Shown in pieces: positions 8,994 to 17,274 of a stretch of 39,064 bases of DNA; the stretch's first letter is position 1, and every line of letters begins with the position of its first letter. The DNA lies in contig CAZNYM010000014.1 in assembly GCA_964577255.1 (NCBI GenBank), positions 1-39,064 of the forward strand, in the 5' to 3' direction. Made by a program: the position numbers and the translations under genes. The DNA is from Micavibrio_C sp964577255 (GTDB lineage: Bacteria > Pseudomonadota > Alphaproteobacteria > Micavibrionales > Micavibrionaceae). Under the pieces are notes generated by a model. The model had not been told where the DNA came from. It saw only the letters and a program-made list of their open reading frames with translations, and ran no database searches.

Positions 8994-9569
8994 TCAGGCC
9001 GCCATCGATTCGGTGGCCTTTTTCATCGCCTTGGTCATCTGGTCGTTCAGGGGCTCGAAGGCCTCGGTCGCTACCTTGACGCTCAGTTCCGAGATTTTCG
9101 TCGCGCCCGACATGAAATCGTCGAAACTTTCCTGCGCCAGGCGGTTTTGCATTTCGGTGAATTCGTTGATGGTCTTGCAGGCCATCATCGACTTGAAGAC
9201 GTTACCGTTCTTTTCTGCCAGTTCCTGGGCCCAGCTCATCTGCGCCTTGGCAATGTCTTCCATGCCCTTGGTCAGGATGGTGCCGCATTTCATCATCGCG
9301 TCGCCAACATGCGCGGCTTCAGCGGCGAATTTGTCGTAGTGGTTTTTGTTGCTTGTCATCATGTTCTCCATCGAGAAGGTTGTGGTTTTTCCAGGTTCAA
9401 AAATCTTGAAATCGAACGGCCTGAAAGCCAGCGCCGACGACCACGATTCGATCTTCTGTGTAGAGGCTTTCTTTTTCGCGCCGCCGGTTTTGCTACGGGC
9501 GCCCGCGCTGTTGGCGGGTTTCATCAGTGCGACGGGCAGGCCGGATTTGCTTGTTGTGTTTTCTGTCAT
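8994..9569 (-). CDS. Phasin family protein
   Basis: Phasins coat polyhydroxyalkanoate granules. The 191-residue protein has a basic, Lys/Ser/Ala-rich N-terminal region (about 1-65). A long amphipathic helical phasin domain follows (about 75-190), including the segments AQMSWAQELAEKNGN and FTEMQNRLAQESFDDFM. Cysteines are few and there is no signal peptide, as expected for a cytoplasmic granule protein. The start at 9569 has a strong GGGAGGA ribosome site. Three TGC/GCA dyads lie 58-164 bp upstream and look like PhaR-type operators. No PHA synthase or depolymerase gene is in the window. Confidence 0.85.
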   Translation of the reverse strand: MTENTTSKSGLPVALMKPANSAGARSKTGGAKKKASTQKIESWSSALAFRPFDFKIFEPGKTTTFSMENMMTSNKNHYDKFAAEAAHVGDAMMKCGTILTKGMEDIAKAQMSWAQELAEKNGNVFKSMMACKTINEFTEMQNRLAQESFDDFMSGATKISELSVKVATEAFEPLNDQMTKAMKKATESMAA

Positions 9570-9626
9570 GGTTCCTCCCTTTCATCCTGCGGTTGTCTAC
9601 CGGGGGCCAGTGTCTCACACCCCTTA

Positions 9627-9733
9627 CTGCACCGCAATAGGATCAAAGGTTTTCGTATTTATTGTGCAATGCACAACTCAAGGCTACCACACGAGGGGGT
9701 ATCCGGCAAGGGCAAATTTATTGCGCTGCACAA
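9627..9733. promoter_or_regulatory. Three TGC/GCA inverted sites upstream of the phasin gene
   Basis: CTGCACCGCAA at 9627-9637, the perfect palindrome TTGTGCAATGCACAA at 9662-9676 and TTGCGCTGCACAA at 9721-9733 share TGC/GCA half-sites. The first nearly matches the CTGC-N3-GCAG operator described for the polyhydroxyalkanoate regulator PhaR of Rhodobacter. They sit between the phasin start (9569) and the divergent carboxypeptidase gene (9851), so they could act on either. Confidence 0.45.
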
Positions 9734-9850
9734 TTTCTGTAACATACTGAAACAAAAGGCTGTTTATTTTATTTTGACGGCGCGGGCCGGCTATGGTCAG
9801 ATAACGGCAAGTGGCTCAAGCCATAATCGCTGACAGGGATATTTTTCGTC

Positions 9851-10831
9851 GTGTCTTCCGTTCCACCCTCCACCAGCCGTCTGCGCACCCTGTGGGCTTC
9901 GCTGCTCGCCGGGGCCGTGCTGGCTGTCGCCCTGCCCGCACCCGAAGCCGAAGCGCACAAGACCGGCAAGCCGCACAAGCACCGCCCGAGCGCCCGCGAG
10001 CAGCATAAAGCCGTGGCGGCGCCCGCCAAGATGACGCCCGCCACCTTGCTCGTGCATCTGCGCGAAGATGGCGGGATGGATGTGATGGCCGGCAAGGAAG
10101 CCAACGCGCCGCGCGTGCCGGCGTCCCTCACAAAACTTCTCACCGCCGAACTTATTTTCGAAGCGCTCAAGGGGGGGCAACTAACCCTCGACCAGGAACT
10201 GCCCATTTCCTGGCTGGCCCGCAACCAAAAAGACAGCCATTTTTGCGCGCTTCCTTCCGATGTCAAATCTCTGACTGTTGAAGAGGCGCTGGTCGCCCTT
10301 TTGCAGCAATCCTCTAATCTCGCTGCTGTTGTGCTGGCCGAAGGTCACAGCGATTCCGAAACCGCCTTCGCAGCAAAAATGAACACCACGGCGCACGCGC
10401 TCGGCATGAGCGATTCCCGCTTCGCCAACGCCTCGGGCCTGCCCGCCAGAGGCCAGATCACGACCGCGAACGACATGGCGCGCCTGGCGCAGCATATTGT
10501 CACCGCGCACGCCGAATACGTCCCGCTTTTCACCAAGCCCGACCCGCAGATCGGCGAATACCCCCTTGAGATCCCCAAGGGCAGCCCGGTAAGGCTTATA
10601 GATAGACTGCCGGGCCTTGAAGTCGGGAAATCGGGCTATACTTTCCGCTCCGCTCACAATCTGCTGCTGGCCGCGCACCGGGACGGACGCCGGCTGATCG
10701 CCATCGTGATGGGCGAACCCACCCGAGACCGGCGCAACAGCGCGGCGCTTTCACTGCTGGAAGAGGGTTTTACCCGGCTGGGCGTGCGCTATCCGGCCCT
10801 GCCCGGCACGAACATTCCTCCCCGGCCGTAA
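9851..10831 (+). CDS. Serine-type D-Ala-D-Ala carboxypeptidase-like protein (peptidase S11)
   Basis: Low-molecular-weight penicillin-binding proteins of this family trim the terminal D-alanine from murein stem peptides in the periplasm. The 326-residue product starts at GTG 9851. It has a signal peptide ending near AEA (about residue 35) and the catalytic SxxK motif S92-K95 (SLTK). The SxN motif is S154-S155-N156, and a third motif reads K260-S261-G262 instead of the usual KTG. It lacks the C-terminal extension of its downstream paralogue. The His-rich segment after the signal peptide (HKTGKPHKH) is unusual. KSG occurs in some serine beta-lactamase-fold enzymes, so activity is plausible but substrate preference may differ. 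Confidence 0.85.
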   Translation: MSSVPPSTSRLRTLWASLLAGAVLAVALPAPEAEAHKTGKPHKHRPSAREQHKAVAAPAKMTPATLLVHLREDGGMDVMAGKEANAPRVPASLTKLLTAELIFEALKGGQLTLDQELPISWLARNQKDSHFCALPSDVKSLTVEEALVALLQQSSNLAAVVLAEGHSDSETAFAAKMNTTAHALGMSDSRFANASGLPARGQITTANDMARLAQHIVTAHAEYVPLFTKPDPQIGEYPLEIPKGSPVRLIDRLPGLEVGKSGYTFRSAHNLLLAAHRDGRRLIAIVMGEPTRDRRNSAALSLLEEGFTRLGVRYPALPGTNIPPRP

Positions 10832-10878
10832 AAACCCCGCTTTGCGCAAACGGAATATAGACAAAGCGCGGCGGTTTT
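10831..10878 (+). terminator. Imperfect hairpin after the first carboxypeptidase gene
   Basis: AAAACCCCGCTTTG at 10831-10844 pairs, with bulges, with CAAAGCGCGGCGGTTTT at 10862-10878, and the right arm ends in four Ts. It could separate transcription of the two paralogous carboxypeptidase genes, although the stem is not perfect. Confidence 0.35.
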
Positions 10879-10970
10879 CATACAATGACAGAATGGGGTT
10901 TTGTTCTTCTAGCGCCTTGTAATCCCATAAAAATTTTCGTGTAATTGCCTAAAATGCCGGGAACCAGAGA

Positions 10971-12386
10971 ATGAAGCGATCCGCACGTCAGACCGTAGGC
11001 CCCTTCCCGGCTTTTTGCCGCGGCCTTGCGGTTGTGCTTGTGGGTCTGGCTCTGCTGATGACGCCGCCCGCCGCGGAGGCAGCCGCCAAGAAAAGAAAAT
11101 CGACGCCGAACAACCGTTACGCCTCCCTCGTCATGGACGCCGACACCGGCCAGATCATTTCCCAGAGCAACGCCGATAAAAAACTGCATCCGGCCTCCCT
11201 CACCAAGGTCATGACGCTCCTGATGGTGTTCGAGGCGGTCGAGGACGGGCGCCTGAGCCTGCGCGAGCGTATTCCGGTTTCGATCCTGGCCGCCAACCAG
11301 CAGCCCAGCAAGCTGGGCCTGCGTGCCGGCACCAGCATCCGCGTCGAGGACGCGATTTACGCCCTGGTGACCAAATCCGCCAACGACGTCGCGGTGGCCG
11401 TGGGCGAAAAACTGGGCGGCACCGAATCGCGCTTCGCCATGAAAATGACCGAGCGAGCGCGGGCGCTGGGCATGAACAGCACCACATTCCGCAACGCCTC
11501 GGGCCTGCACGATCCGCGCCAGATCTCATCCGCACGCGACATGGCGCGCCTGGCGCATTATATCATCACCAATTACCCGCAATATTACAGCTACTTCTCG
11601 ACGCGCAATTTCTCCTACCAGGGCGTGCGCCATCACAACCATAACCGCCTGATGGAAACCTATCGCGGCATGGACGGGATGAAGACGGGCTATATCGTCG
11701 CCTCGGGCTTCAACCTGATCGCCTCGGCACGGCGCGACGACCGCCGCCTGATCGGCGTGGTGTTCGGCGGCCGTTCGGCGGCTTCGCGCAATGCGCACAT
11801 GGCGTCGCTGCTCGATCAGGGATTCGCACAGATGGGTAGGCCGGCAACGGAAGCGCCGCGCATCGCCTCGCTGTCGCCCTCTGTGGCGCTGCCTGAAGCG
11901 CGCCTGCCCGTCATTCCCCCGCGCAAGCCGCAGGAGATCGCGCGCCTGAACGCCCTGCGCAGCATCATGCCGGCTTCGGGTGCGGCGCGCCTGTCCACCA
12001 TCGGCGATTTGATCCAGGAAGAGGCGTTCGGCGGTTTGATCGGCCAGGGCGATTACGAATCGGCGGCGGCCGCGCGCAACGACAGCGCGCTGATGGCCCG
12101 CGCGCCGCTTAATACCGGCACAATGATGGTCAGCAGCCCAGATAAAAACTGGTCGGTGCAGATCGGCGCTTTCAGCAGCCGCGTGAAAACCGACGAGGCG
12201 ATCCGCGCCGCGCTCAGGCGCCTGCCTTCCAATCTGGCCGATGCCCAGCCCACGGTCGTGCCGGCCAAAACGGTCGATGGCGGGTTCATGTTCCGCGGCC
12301 GCCTCAACGGCTACAGCGAGCGCGAAGCCCGCGCGGTCTGCACGGTGCTGAACGACTGCCTGCCGGTTGCCCCGGCCGGCCGCTGA
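10971..12386 (+). CDS. D-alanyl-D-alanine carboxypeptidase with C-terminal SPOR domain
   Basis: This is a full penicillin-binding protein of the S11 family, 471 residues long. It has a signal peptide (about 1-38, ending AEAA), S76-K79 (SLTK), S136-A-N138 and K238-T-G240. After a Pro/Ala-rich linker, residues from about 385 to 465 form a SPOR domain (WSVQIGAFSS opening). SPOR domains bind denuded glycan at division sites, so this enzyme probably acts at the septum. It is a tandem paralogue of the preceding gene, sharing the RFxNASGL and DMARLA segments. The next gene begins 12 bases after its stop and may be co-transcribed. Confidence 0.92.
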   Translation: MKRSARQTVGPFPAFCRGLAVVLVGLALLMTPPAAEAAAKKRKSTPNNRYASLVMDADTGQIISQSNADKKLHPASLTKVMTLLMVFEAVEDGRLSLRERIPVSILAANQQPSKLGLRAGTSIRVEDAIYALVTKSANDVAVAVGEKLGGTESRFAMKMTERARALGMNSTTFRNASGLHDPRQISSARDMARLAHYIITNYPQYYSYFSTRNFSYQGVRHHNHNRLMETYRGMDGMKTGYIVASGFNLIASARRDDRRLIGVVFGGRSAASRNAHMASLLDQGFAQMGRPATEAPRIASLSPSVALPEARLPVIPPRKPQEIARLNALRSIMPASGAARLSTIGDLIQEEAFGGLIGQGDYESAAAARNDSALMARAPLNTGTMMVSSPDKNWSVQIGAFSSRVKTDEAIRAALRRLPSNLADAQPTVVPAKTVDGGFMFRGRLNGYSEREARAVCTVLNDCLPVAPAGR

Positions 12387-12398
12387 AGTTCTCCGGCG

Positions 12399-13091
12399 AT
12401 GGGGCGCTCTTCCTCTCCCGAATCCGGCAACGTCATTTTCTTCATCTTGATCGCGATTGCGCTCATCGGCCTTGTCACCGCCGCGCTGCGGGTCGGCAGC
12501 GGCGACGGCGCCAATATCGATCGCGAGAAGCTTGCGATTGTCGCCGCCCAGGTCAAGCAGCAGGCCGGCGAGATGGAACAGGCCATCACCCTGATCATCA
12601 ACAACGGTGCCAGCGAAAGCGACATCCGCTTCGCCCACCCCGACGCCCATGCCGATTACGGCACCATTACCACCACGCCGGAATTCCAGGTGTTCGACCG
12701 CGCCGGCGGGGCTGCGACCTACCGCCCGGCGCCCGCGGGCGTCAATGACGGCAGCGCGTGGGAATTCTACGGCAACACCCACATGCCCCAGACCGGCACC
12801 GACCGTGCCGAGCTTCTGGCCGTGCTGCCGAACGTCACGGCCGGATTCTGCGAAACGATCAACCGCATGAACGGCTACAGCGCCACGCCGACCGACGGCG
12901 CGGGCGGCGCGGGCACCGCGACCTGTCTTTACAGCGGCGCGGCGGCGCGCTTTGACGCCGGCACGCAGTTCTCTGCCACGCCAAACACGACCGACGAAGG
13001 CACCTTCAGCGTCAAGCCCGCCAAGGAAGGTTGTGTCCGCTGCACCGGCGACGACAGCCGTCATTTCTTTCATGTGCTGATGGCACGCTGA
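12399..13091 (+). CDS. Membrane-anchored pilin-like protein of unknown function
   Basis: The 230-residue protein begins with a short polar head (MGRSSSPESGN), then a hydrophobic segment (about residues 12-31, VIFFILIAIALIGLVTAALR). An amphipathic helix (DREKLAIVAAQVKQQAGEMEQAI) continues from it, which is the layout of type IV pilins and pseudopilins. It lacks the standard GFTLIE cleavage motif, although a Glu-Ser-Gly-Asn precedes the hydrophobic stretch. The C-terminal part is globular, with four cysteines (one in a CVRC pair) that could form disulfides. It follows the SPOR carboxypeptidase gene by 12 bases and converges on the next gene with a 9-base gap. It could be a minor pilin or a secretion-system subunit; the family is not recognised with certainty. 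Confidence 0.65.
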   Translation: MGRSSSPESGNVIFFILIAIALIGLVTAALRVGSGDGANIDREKLAIVAAQVKQQAGEMEQAITLIINNGASESDIRFAHPDAHADYGTITTTPEFQVFDRAGGAATYRPAPAGVNDGSAWEFYGNTHMPQTGTDRAELLAVLPNVTAGFCETINRMNGYSATPTDGAGGAGTATCLYSGAAARFDAGTQFSATPNTTDEGTFSVKPAKEGCVRCTGDDSRHFFHVLMAR

Positions 13092-13100
13092 GGGAGAGCC

Positions 13101-13982
13101 CTACTGCTCGCAGCGATCCTGCTCGGCGTTGTAGTAACAGCTGGGATTCGGACAGAATTTTTCCGCGAAGCTCGCCGGCGTGCGGCCGGTGCGCGCGACC
13201 GTCAGGCCGGTCGGGATCGGTGGCTCGCACACCACGGTGCCTCCCGGCGGATCGATCAGATTGTCGTACATCACCACCACGTCGCCGCGATAGGGAACAT
13301 TGTCCATGCTGTTGGGCGGCGCCAGGGTCCAGGCCGCCTGGCGGTTGTTGTAGGCGGAGGCCACCGGCATGTTGACGCCGGTATAGGGAACCGGGCATGC
13401 CGGACGGCCGGCAGGCAGGCGGCGCGGGTCGTTGGTGGTGAAGAACGTGAGATCGTAGAAGCGGTCCATGCCGGGCTGGTTGTAGAAGTTGAAGCACATG
13501 CCCGCCGCCCACACATAGGTCATGGCGTTGCAGAGCGTTCCTCCCGGCGCCGAGGGCAGCCGCCCGCCAAGATAGGGATGCGTATAACCATCGTCGAAGT
13601 GGGCGCGCAGGGGATCACCCACCATCCCGCGCAGAACGGCATCGGTCATGTAAAACGATGCACCACTTACCACAGGCCGCAGATGTTCCTCGAAGCAGCT
13701 ATATTCCATCACGCTGTCGGCCTTGAAGATCAGGTTTTGGTTCTGGGCCACTTCACGCGCGCCCTCCATAAAGCCCCGTGCCTCGACCGCATCCATGAAC
13801 TGGGGGTCGCAGGCCTGGGCCCAGGCATCGGCGCCGCGCAGGCAGAAAACAGCCCCCGCCAGCGCTCCGGCAACAGCCAGGAACAGGCGTAAGCCTTTCA
13901 GAAAGCTTTGTTTTTTCAGAATCTTGGTCACCCGCAAAAACCTGCCAATACCTTCATTCTGCCCGGTCGACCGCCAAAACAC
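13101..13982 (-). CDS. Exported cysteine-rich protein of unknown function
   Basis: From ATG 13982 this is 293 residues. A GTG at 13931 (MTKILKKQSF, with GGCAGG upstream) would give a more ordinary signal peptide and is a good alternative start. The hydrophobic core LRLFLAVAGALAGAVFCL is followed by AWAQA, a probable signal peptidase I site. The mature part begins CDPQFMDAVEARGFMEGA and holds about eleven cysteines, several near the C-terminus, implying a disulfide-stabilised periplasmic or surface protein. No enzyme motif is recognised. It is surrounded by other exported unknown proteins. Confidence 0.65.
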   Translation of the reverse strand: MFWRSTGQNEGIGRFLRVTKILKKQSFLKGLRLFLAVAGALAGAVFCLRGADAWAQACDPQFMDAVEARGFMEGAREVAQNQNLIFKADSVMEYSCFEEHLRPVVSGASFYMTDAVLRGMVGDPLRAHFDDGYTHPYLGGRLPSAPGGTLCNAMTYVWAAGMCFNFYNQPGMDRFYDLTFFTTNDPRRLPAGRPACPVPYTGVNMPVASAYNNRQAAWTLAPPNSMDNVPYRGDVVVMYDNLIDPPGGTVVCEPPIPTGLTVARTGRTPASFAEKFCPNPSCYYNAEQDRCEQ

Positions 13983-14085
13983 AATATTGACGGTTTTCCT
14001 TGGGAAACATTGGTAAATAAGTTATTAATACATTGTGTGTTAAAACGTAAATAAGAACCAAAAACAAAGTTTTTAAGGTGCGGGT

Positions 14086-15252
14086 GTGATCATGAGGATA
14101 AAGCTTCTCTCTTTCTGCGTTCTTGCGGGCGGCGCGGCTTTCGGCGCGGCATCCTCCCCGGTTTTTGCCTGTTCCAGCACGCAATACGGCGATTATCTCT
14201 GCGGCGGATCGACGGCGCCCAGCACGGCTTATGCCGCTCCCTCCACGGGTTCTCTGAGTGGCGCGCCCGAGGCCGAACCGGATCCCCAGAGCACCGACCG
14301 TTACGGCAGCATGGCAGGCAACCTGGGTTCAAGCAACACGATCAATAATACTGGCGGCAACACGACCATGCCGGGCGTAACCGGCGGCACGAACGGAACC
14401 GGCACCGGAACCGGCGAGACATCGGGCGGTACTACAACGCCAGCGGCCCCGACATCAGGCGGCACAAGCATCTTTAACGCTCTGGCTTTAGGTGCCGGAC
14501 TTGTGCAGTACGCGGAAGGGCAGAAACCGCAGACCTATGAGGAAAGATATCCCCCTTCTGATGCTAACGGCCTTTTGGGGACACCTGAAAACTGCGGCAG
14601 TTACGACGTTATAAATAAGGATATTCCCTGGGGTTCAGGCTCACTGGATACTTCAACGGCTAGTGCCATGGGTGCGGATGGCGTCGTTGTTTTACGCGTG
14701 AAAGTTCCGGCAGACGTTACGGATGCAAATGCGTATGGCGCCCTCAGCTGGCTTGGCGGATCAACCAAACGCATGGCATTTATTTCAAGTACGCCTTGCG
14801 ACCTGGCTAACGCGCTCAAAAACAATATTTATGATACCGGCAGCGATGCGAAAACAACCTATACCGCAACAAGCGGGTCATACTACTATGGTACAGGACC
14901 TGCGCCCGGGAATCGAACAAAAGTCTGGAATGCAAGCGAGTATGCCTGCACGGGAGTCTATAACCCCTTTAACCCTAATTCGCAGCAATGCGGCTGCACC
15001 AACGGGGGCTACGTTGTGACAGGCTATGGCCAGATGGGTACCAGCTGCTCGGGCGGTTCTTACGCATACTCACCCTGTGAACCCATTAAGCCATACACGA
15101 AGCTGGAGCCAGGAAAAACTTATTACATCACCATCATGAACCGCGACGGTGAAACGGGCGATCCAACCTGTGGTTCAGCCCGCTGCGACATGACAGCCAC
15201 AAACACCGGCTCGATCGCGGTGCCGGAAGGCGCCGAGCGCTGCAACTATTAA
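14086..15252 (+). CDS. Secreted Gly/Thr/Ser-rich protein of unknown function
   Basis: The gene opens at GTG 14086 (AAGG seven bases upstream), or at ATG 14092 two codons later. The 388-residue product has a signal peptide (about 1-29, ending PVFA). A low-complexity stretch rich in Gly, Thr, Ser and Asn follows (about 65-130), then a more complex C-terminal half. That half carries about 14 cysteines, including CGCTNGG and CGSARC, which suggests disulfides outside the cytoplasm. No known domain is recognised. The gene is divergent from the exported protein at 13101-13982, with about 100 AT-rich bases between the two starts. Its G/T-rich repeat-like segment is typical of surface linkers. Confidence 0.65.
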   Translation: MIMRIKLLSFCVLAGGAAFGAASSPVFACSSTQYGDYLCGGSTAPSTAYAAPSTGSLSGAPEAEPDPQSTDRYGSMAGNLGSSNTINNTGGNTTMPGVTGGTNGTGTGTGETSGGTTTPAAPTSGGTSIFNALALGAGLVQYAEGQKPQTYEERYPPSDANGLLGTPENCGSYDVINKDIPWGSGSLDTSTASAMGADGVVVLRVKVPADVTDANAYGALSWLGGSTKRMAFISSTPCDLANALKNNIYDTGSDAKTTYTATSGSYYYGTGPAPGNRTKVWNASEYACTGVYNPFNPNSQQCGCTNGGYVVTGYGQMGTSCSGGSYAYSPCEPIKPYTKLEPGKTYYITIMNRDGETGDPTCGSARCDMTATNTGSIAVPEGAERCNY

Positions 15253-15264
15253 TTAGGTTTTTGT

Positions 15265-15966
15265 CTAGTTTAACGGAATAATCGTCACTGGTCCGGTATC
15301 GGCCGCAACCGGTGATGCCGCCGGCGCGGGTGCGCCGGCAAGGGCGTAGAAGCCGCTTTCCTCGATCACCGGATGGTTGCCCGACACCAGACGCACCGCC
15401 AGCATGCGGCGGGCGGCATCGGCGCCGTCGGCGGAACCGATATTGTAGATGAGCTTGAATCCGCCCGCGCCCTTGCCGGTCACGGTCTTCCAGCCCTGCT
15501 CGCCCATCGCCATGCGCAGGGCGGCTTCAAAGCCTGGATGCGCCACACCGGCGGCGGGCTCGAGATATACGAGTTCCGTGGGCGTACCGAGGTCACGGGT
15601 CATGCGTCCGATCAGATCGCGCGCCGCTTCCATCCAGCCTCCGACCGAAGCCTTGACCGTGACCGGCGCAACCGGTGCGCCTTGAACTGCATTCATGTCA
15701 ACCGACACGGCGGGTTCAACCATCGCCGCTTCCTGGGGCGCGAGCGCCTCAACATCAGCCGCGCGGTTGCGGTTGCCCAGTTCCGAAAAATCGGCCGGCT
15801 CGTTACCCGAGGGCGTCTTGTATTCCTCGTTCTGGTACTTGTAGCCGGTCGGCATCGGGTTGGGACCGAAATCCGCCGTGGCGCAGGCTGAAACGAACAC
15901 CGGCAGCGCCAGCGCGCCGACATAGAGAACCCGGAACAGCGGGCGGAAAGTTTTATGATTGGTCAT
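15265..15966 (-). CDS. Outer-membrane-type lipoprotein of unknown function
   Basis: The start at 15966 (MTNHKTF, with GGGGA upstream) gives 233 residues. A lipobox (VSAC) ends a clear signal peptide, so a lipid-anchored Cys near residue 28 is expected, followed by Ala-Thr, which favours the outer membrane. After a linker, residues from about 115 to 215 form a small domain (FEAALRMAMGEQGWKTV, then LIYNIG, then RMLAVRLVSG). It loosely resembles TrbH/DotD-like lipoproteins of type IV secretion and conjugation systems. That resemblance is weak and is an inference from pattern only. The 3' end lies 12 bases from the convergent secreted-protein gene. Confidence 0.7.
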   Translation of the reverse strand: MTNHKTFRPLFRVLYVGALALPVFVSACATADFGPNPMPTGYKYQNEEYKTPSGNEPADFSELGNRNRAADVEALAPQEAAMVEPAVSVDMNAVQGAPVAPVTVKASVGGWMEAARDLIGRMTRDLGTPTELVYLEPAAGVAHPGFEAALRMAMGEQGWKTVTGKGAGGFKLIYNIGSADGADAARRMLAVRLVSGNHPVIEESGFYALAGAPAPAASPVAADTGPVTIIPLN

Positions 15967-16084
15967 GGCGATCCCCGTTAGGCATAAATGGCGCACTTAT
16001 GCTAACAACTCCCGGCACGGGCGCACAAGCCCCCCACGGGAAAAAGCACGCAAAAACCGGGAAAATAAGTGAATACCAGCCCGT

Positions 16085-17050
16085 TCAGAGGGGGGCCAGA
16101 CGCTCGCGCGCGGCCTGCTCGAGGCCCAGGAGCCCGATGGCGTCGTGCCGGATCAGGAAAACCGGGATCTTTTTCATGTAGTCGCGGAAGCGGCCCTTGG
16201 CCTGGAATTCTTCAAGAAAACGCGACTGGAAGAAATAATCGCCCAGTTTGATGGGGATGCCGCCCGCGATGTAGATCCCGCCCTGGGTATTGAGGGTCAG
16301 GGCCAGGTTGCCGCTGACACGGCCCAGGAAGCCGAGCATCAGGTCGAGCGCCTCCCGGCACACTTCGCATTGGCCGCCGATCGCCCGGGCGCTGATGGCG
16401 GGCGCTTCGAGATCGGGCTTGTCGAACTTGCGGTCGAGCGCGCGGATAGCGTTGTAGAGGTTCTCAAGCCCCTTGCCCGAACAGACACGCTCGGCCGAGA
16501 TATGATGGTATTTCACGTGCAGCTGCTGAAAGATCGCGAATTCGCGCGGCGTGGCGGCTGGCATCGTGACATGGCCGCCCTCGCCCGGATGCGGAATAAA
16601 ACTGCTGCCCGACCATGACAGCGACGCCACGCCCAGTCCCGTCCCGGGGCCGAGGACGCCTATGCTGCGCGCGGGCACCGCTTCACCGCCACCGATCTTC
16701 TGCAGCAAAGCGGGATCGATGCCGGGAATGGCGCGCGCCACCGCTTCGAAATCGTTCATGACGATGAGATCTTCAAAACCCATCTCCTGCCGCAGCACGG
16801 ATTTGCGAAAGGCCCAGGAACTGTTGGTGAAGGAAATAAGGTCATCCTCGGCCGGGCACGCCACGGTAAAAACACCGATATCGGGTTTGTTTTTCATGCC
16901 GCCTTGCTGCAGATAGGCGCGAGCCGCCTCCGCCGGGCCGGTATATTCCCGGCACTCCATATACGCCAGATCATGCACCCCCGTGCGGTCGACGATCCCG
17001 AACCGGGCGTTGGTGCCGCCGATGTCGGCGATGAGAGCGGTGGCGGCCAT
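16085..17050 (-). CDS. glk: Glucokinase
   Basis: Glk phosphorylates glucose to glucose 6-phosphate in the cytoplasm. The start at 17050 (MAATALIADIGGTNARFG) has an AGGGG ribosome site and matches the family N-terminus; an upstream in-frame start would add 43 non-conserved residues. The 321-residue protein shows the phosphate-binding GGTNARFG, the GPGTGLGVA segment, the GEGGH active-site loop and ERVCSGKGLENLYNA, all typical of the bacterial Glk (COG0837) branch. It is transcribed away from a beta-glucosidase operon 225 bases upstream. That operon could release the glucose that this enzyme phosphorylates. Confidence 0.93.
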   Translation of the reverse strand: MAATALIADIGGTNARFGIVDRTGVHDLAYMECREYTGPAEAARAYLQQGGMKNKPDIGVFTVACPAEDDLISFTNSSWAFRKSVLRQEMGFEDLIVMNDFEAVARAIPGIDPALLQKIGGGEAVPARSIGVLGPGTGLGVASLSWSGSSFIPHPGEGGHVTMPAATPREFAIFQQLHVKYHHISAERVCSGKGLENLYNAIRALDRKFDKPDLEAPAISARAIGGQCEVCREALDLMLGFLGRVSGNLALTLNTQGGIYIAGGIPIKLGDYFFQSRFLEEFQAKGRFRDYMKKIPVFLIRHDAIGLLGLEQAARERLAPL

Positions 17051-17274
17051 GAAGCACCCCTGAAAACCGTAAAAAAGGGAAGCTTTATAGTAGCCTTTTG
17101 CGGTTTTGAAGAAAGAAAATGTTTTTTCCTTAATTCTTTGCAAACTCCCCCGTTTTCCCCCATTCTTGCTGCGGCGCATTATGAAATTAACTTGCCCAGT
17201 CTTAGGCTGTTTTTTAGAATTCGCGGCTTACAATCAGTTGGCTGTCTGTGTAATCAAACTGGTGAGGGTGTACA

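Noticed and set aside
11526..13073. 515-codon open frame on the minus strand opposite the SPOR carboxypeptidase and pilin-like genes
   Set aside because: The plus-strand genes carry clear motifs and signals; the antisense translation does not resemble a protein family.
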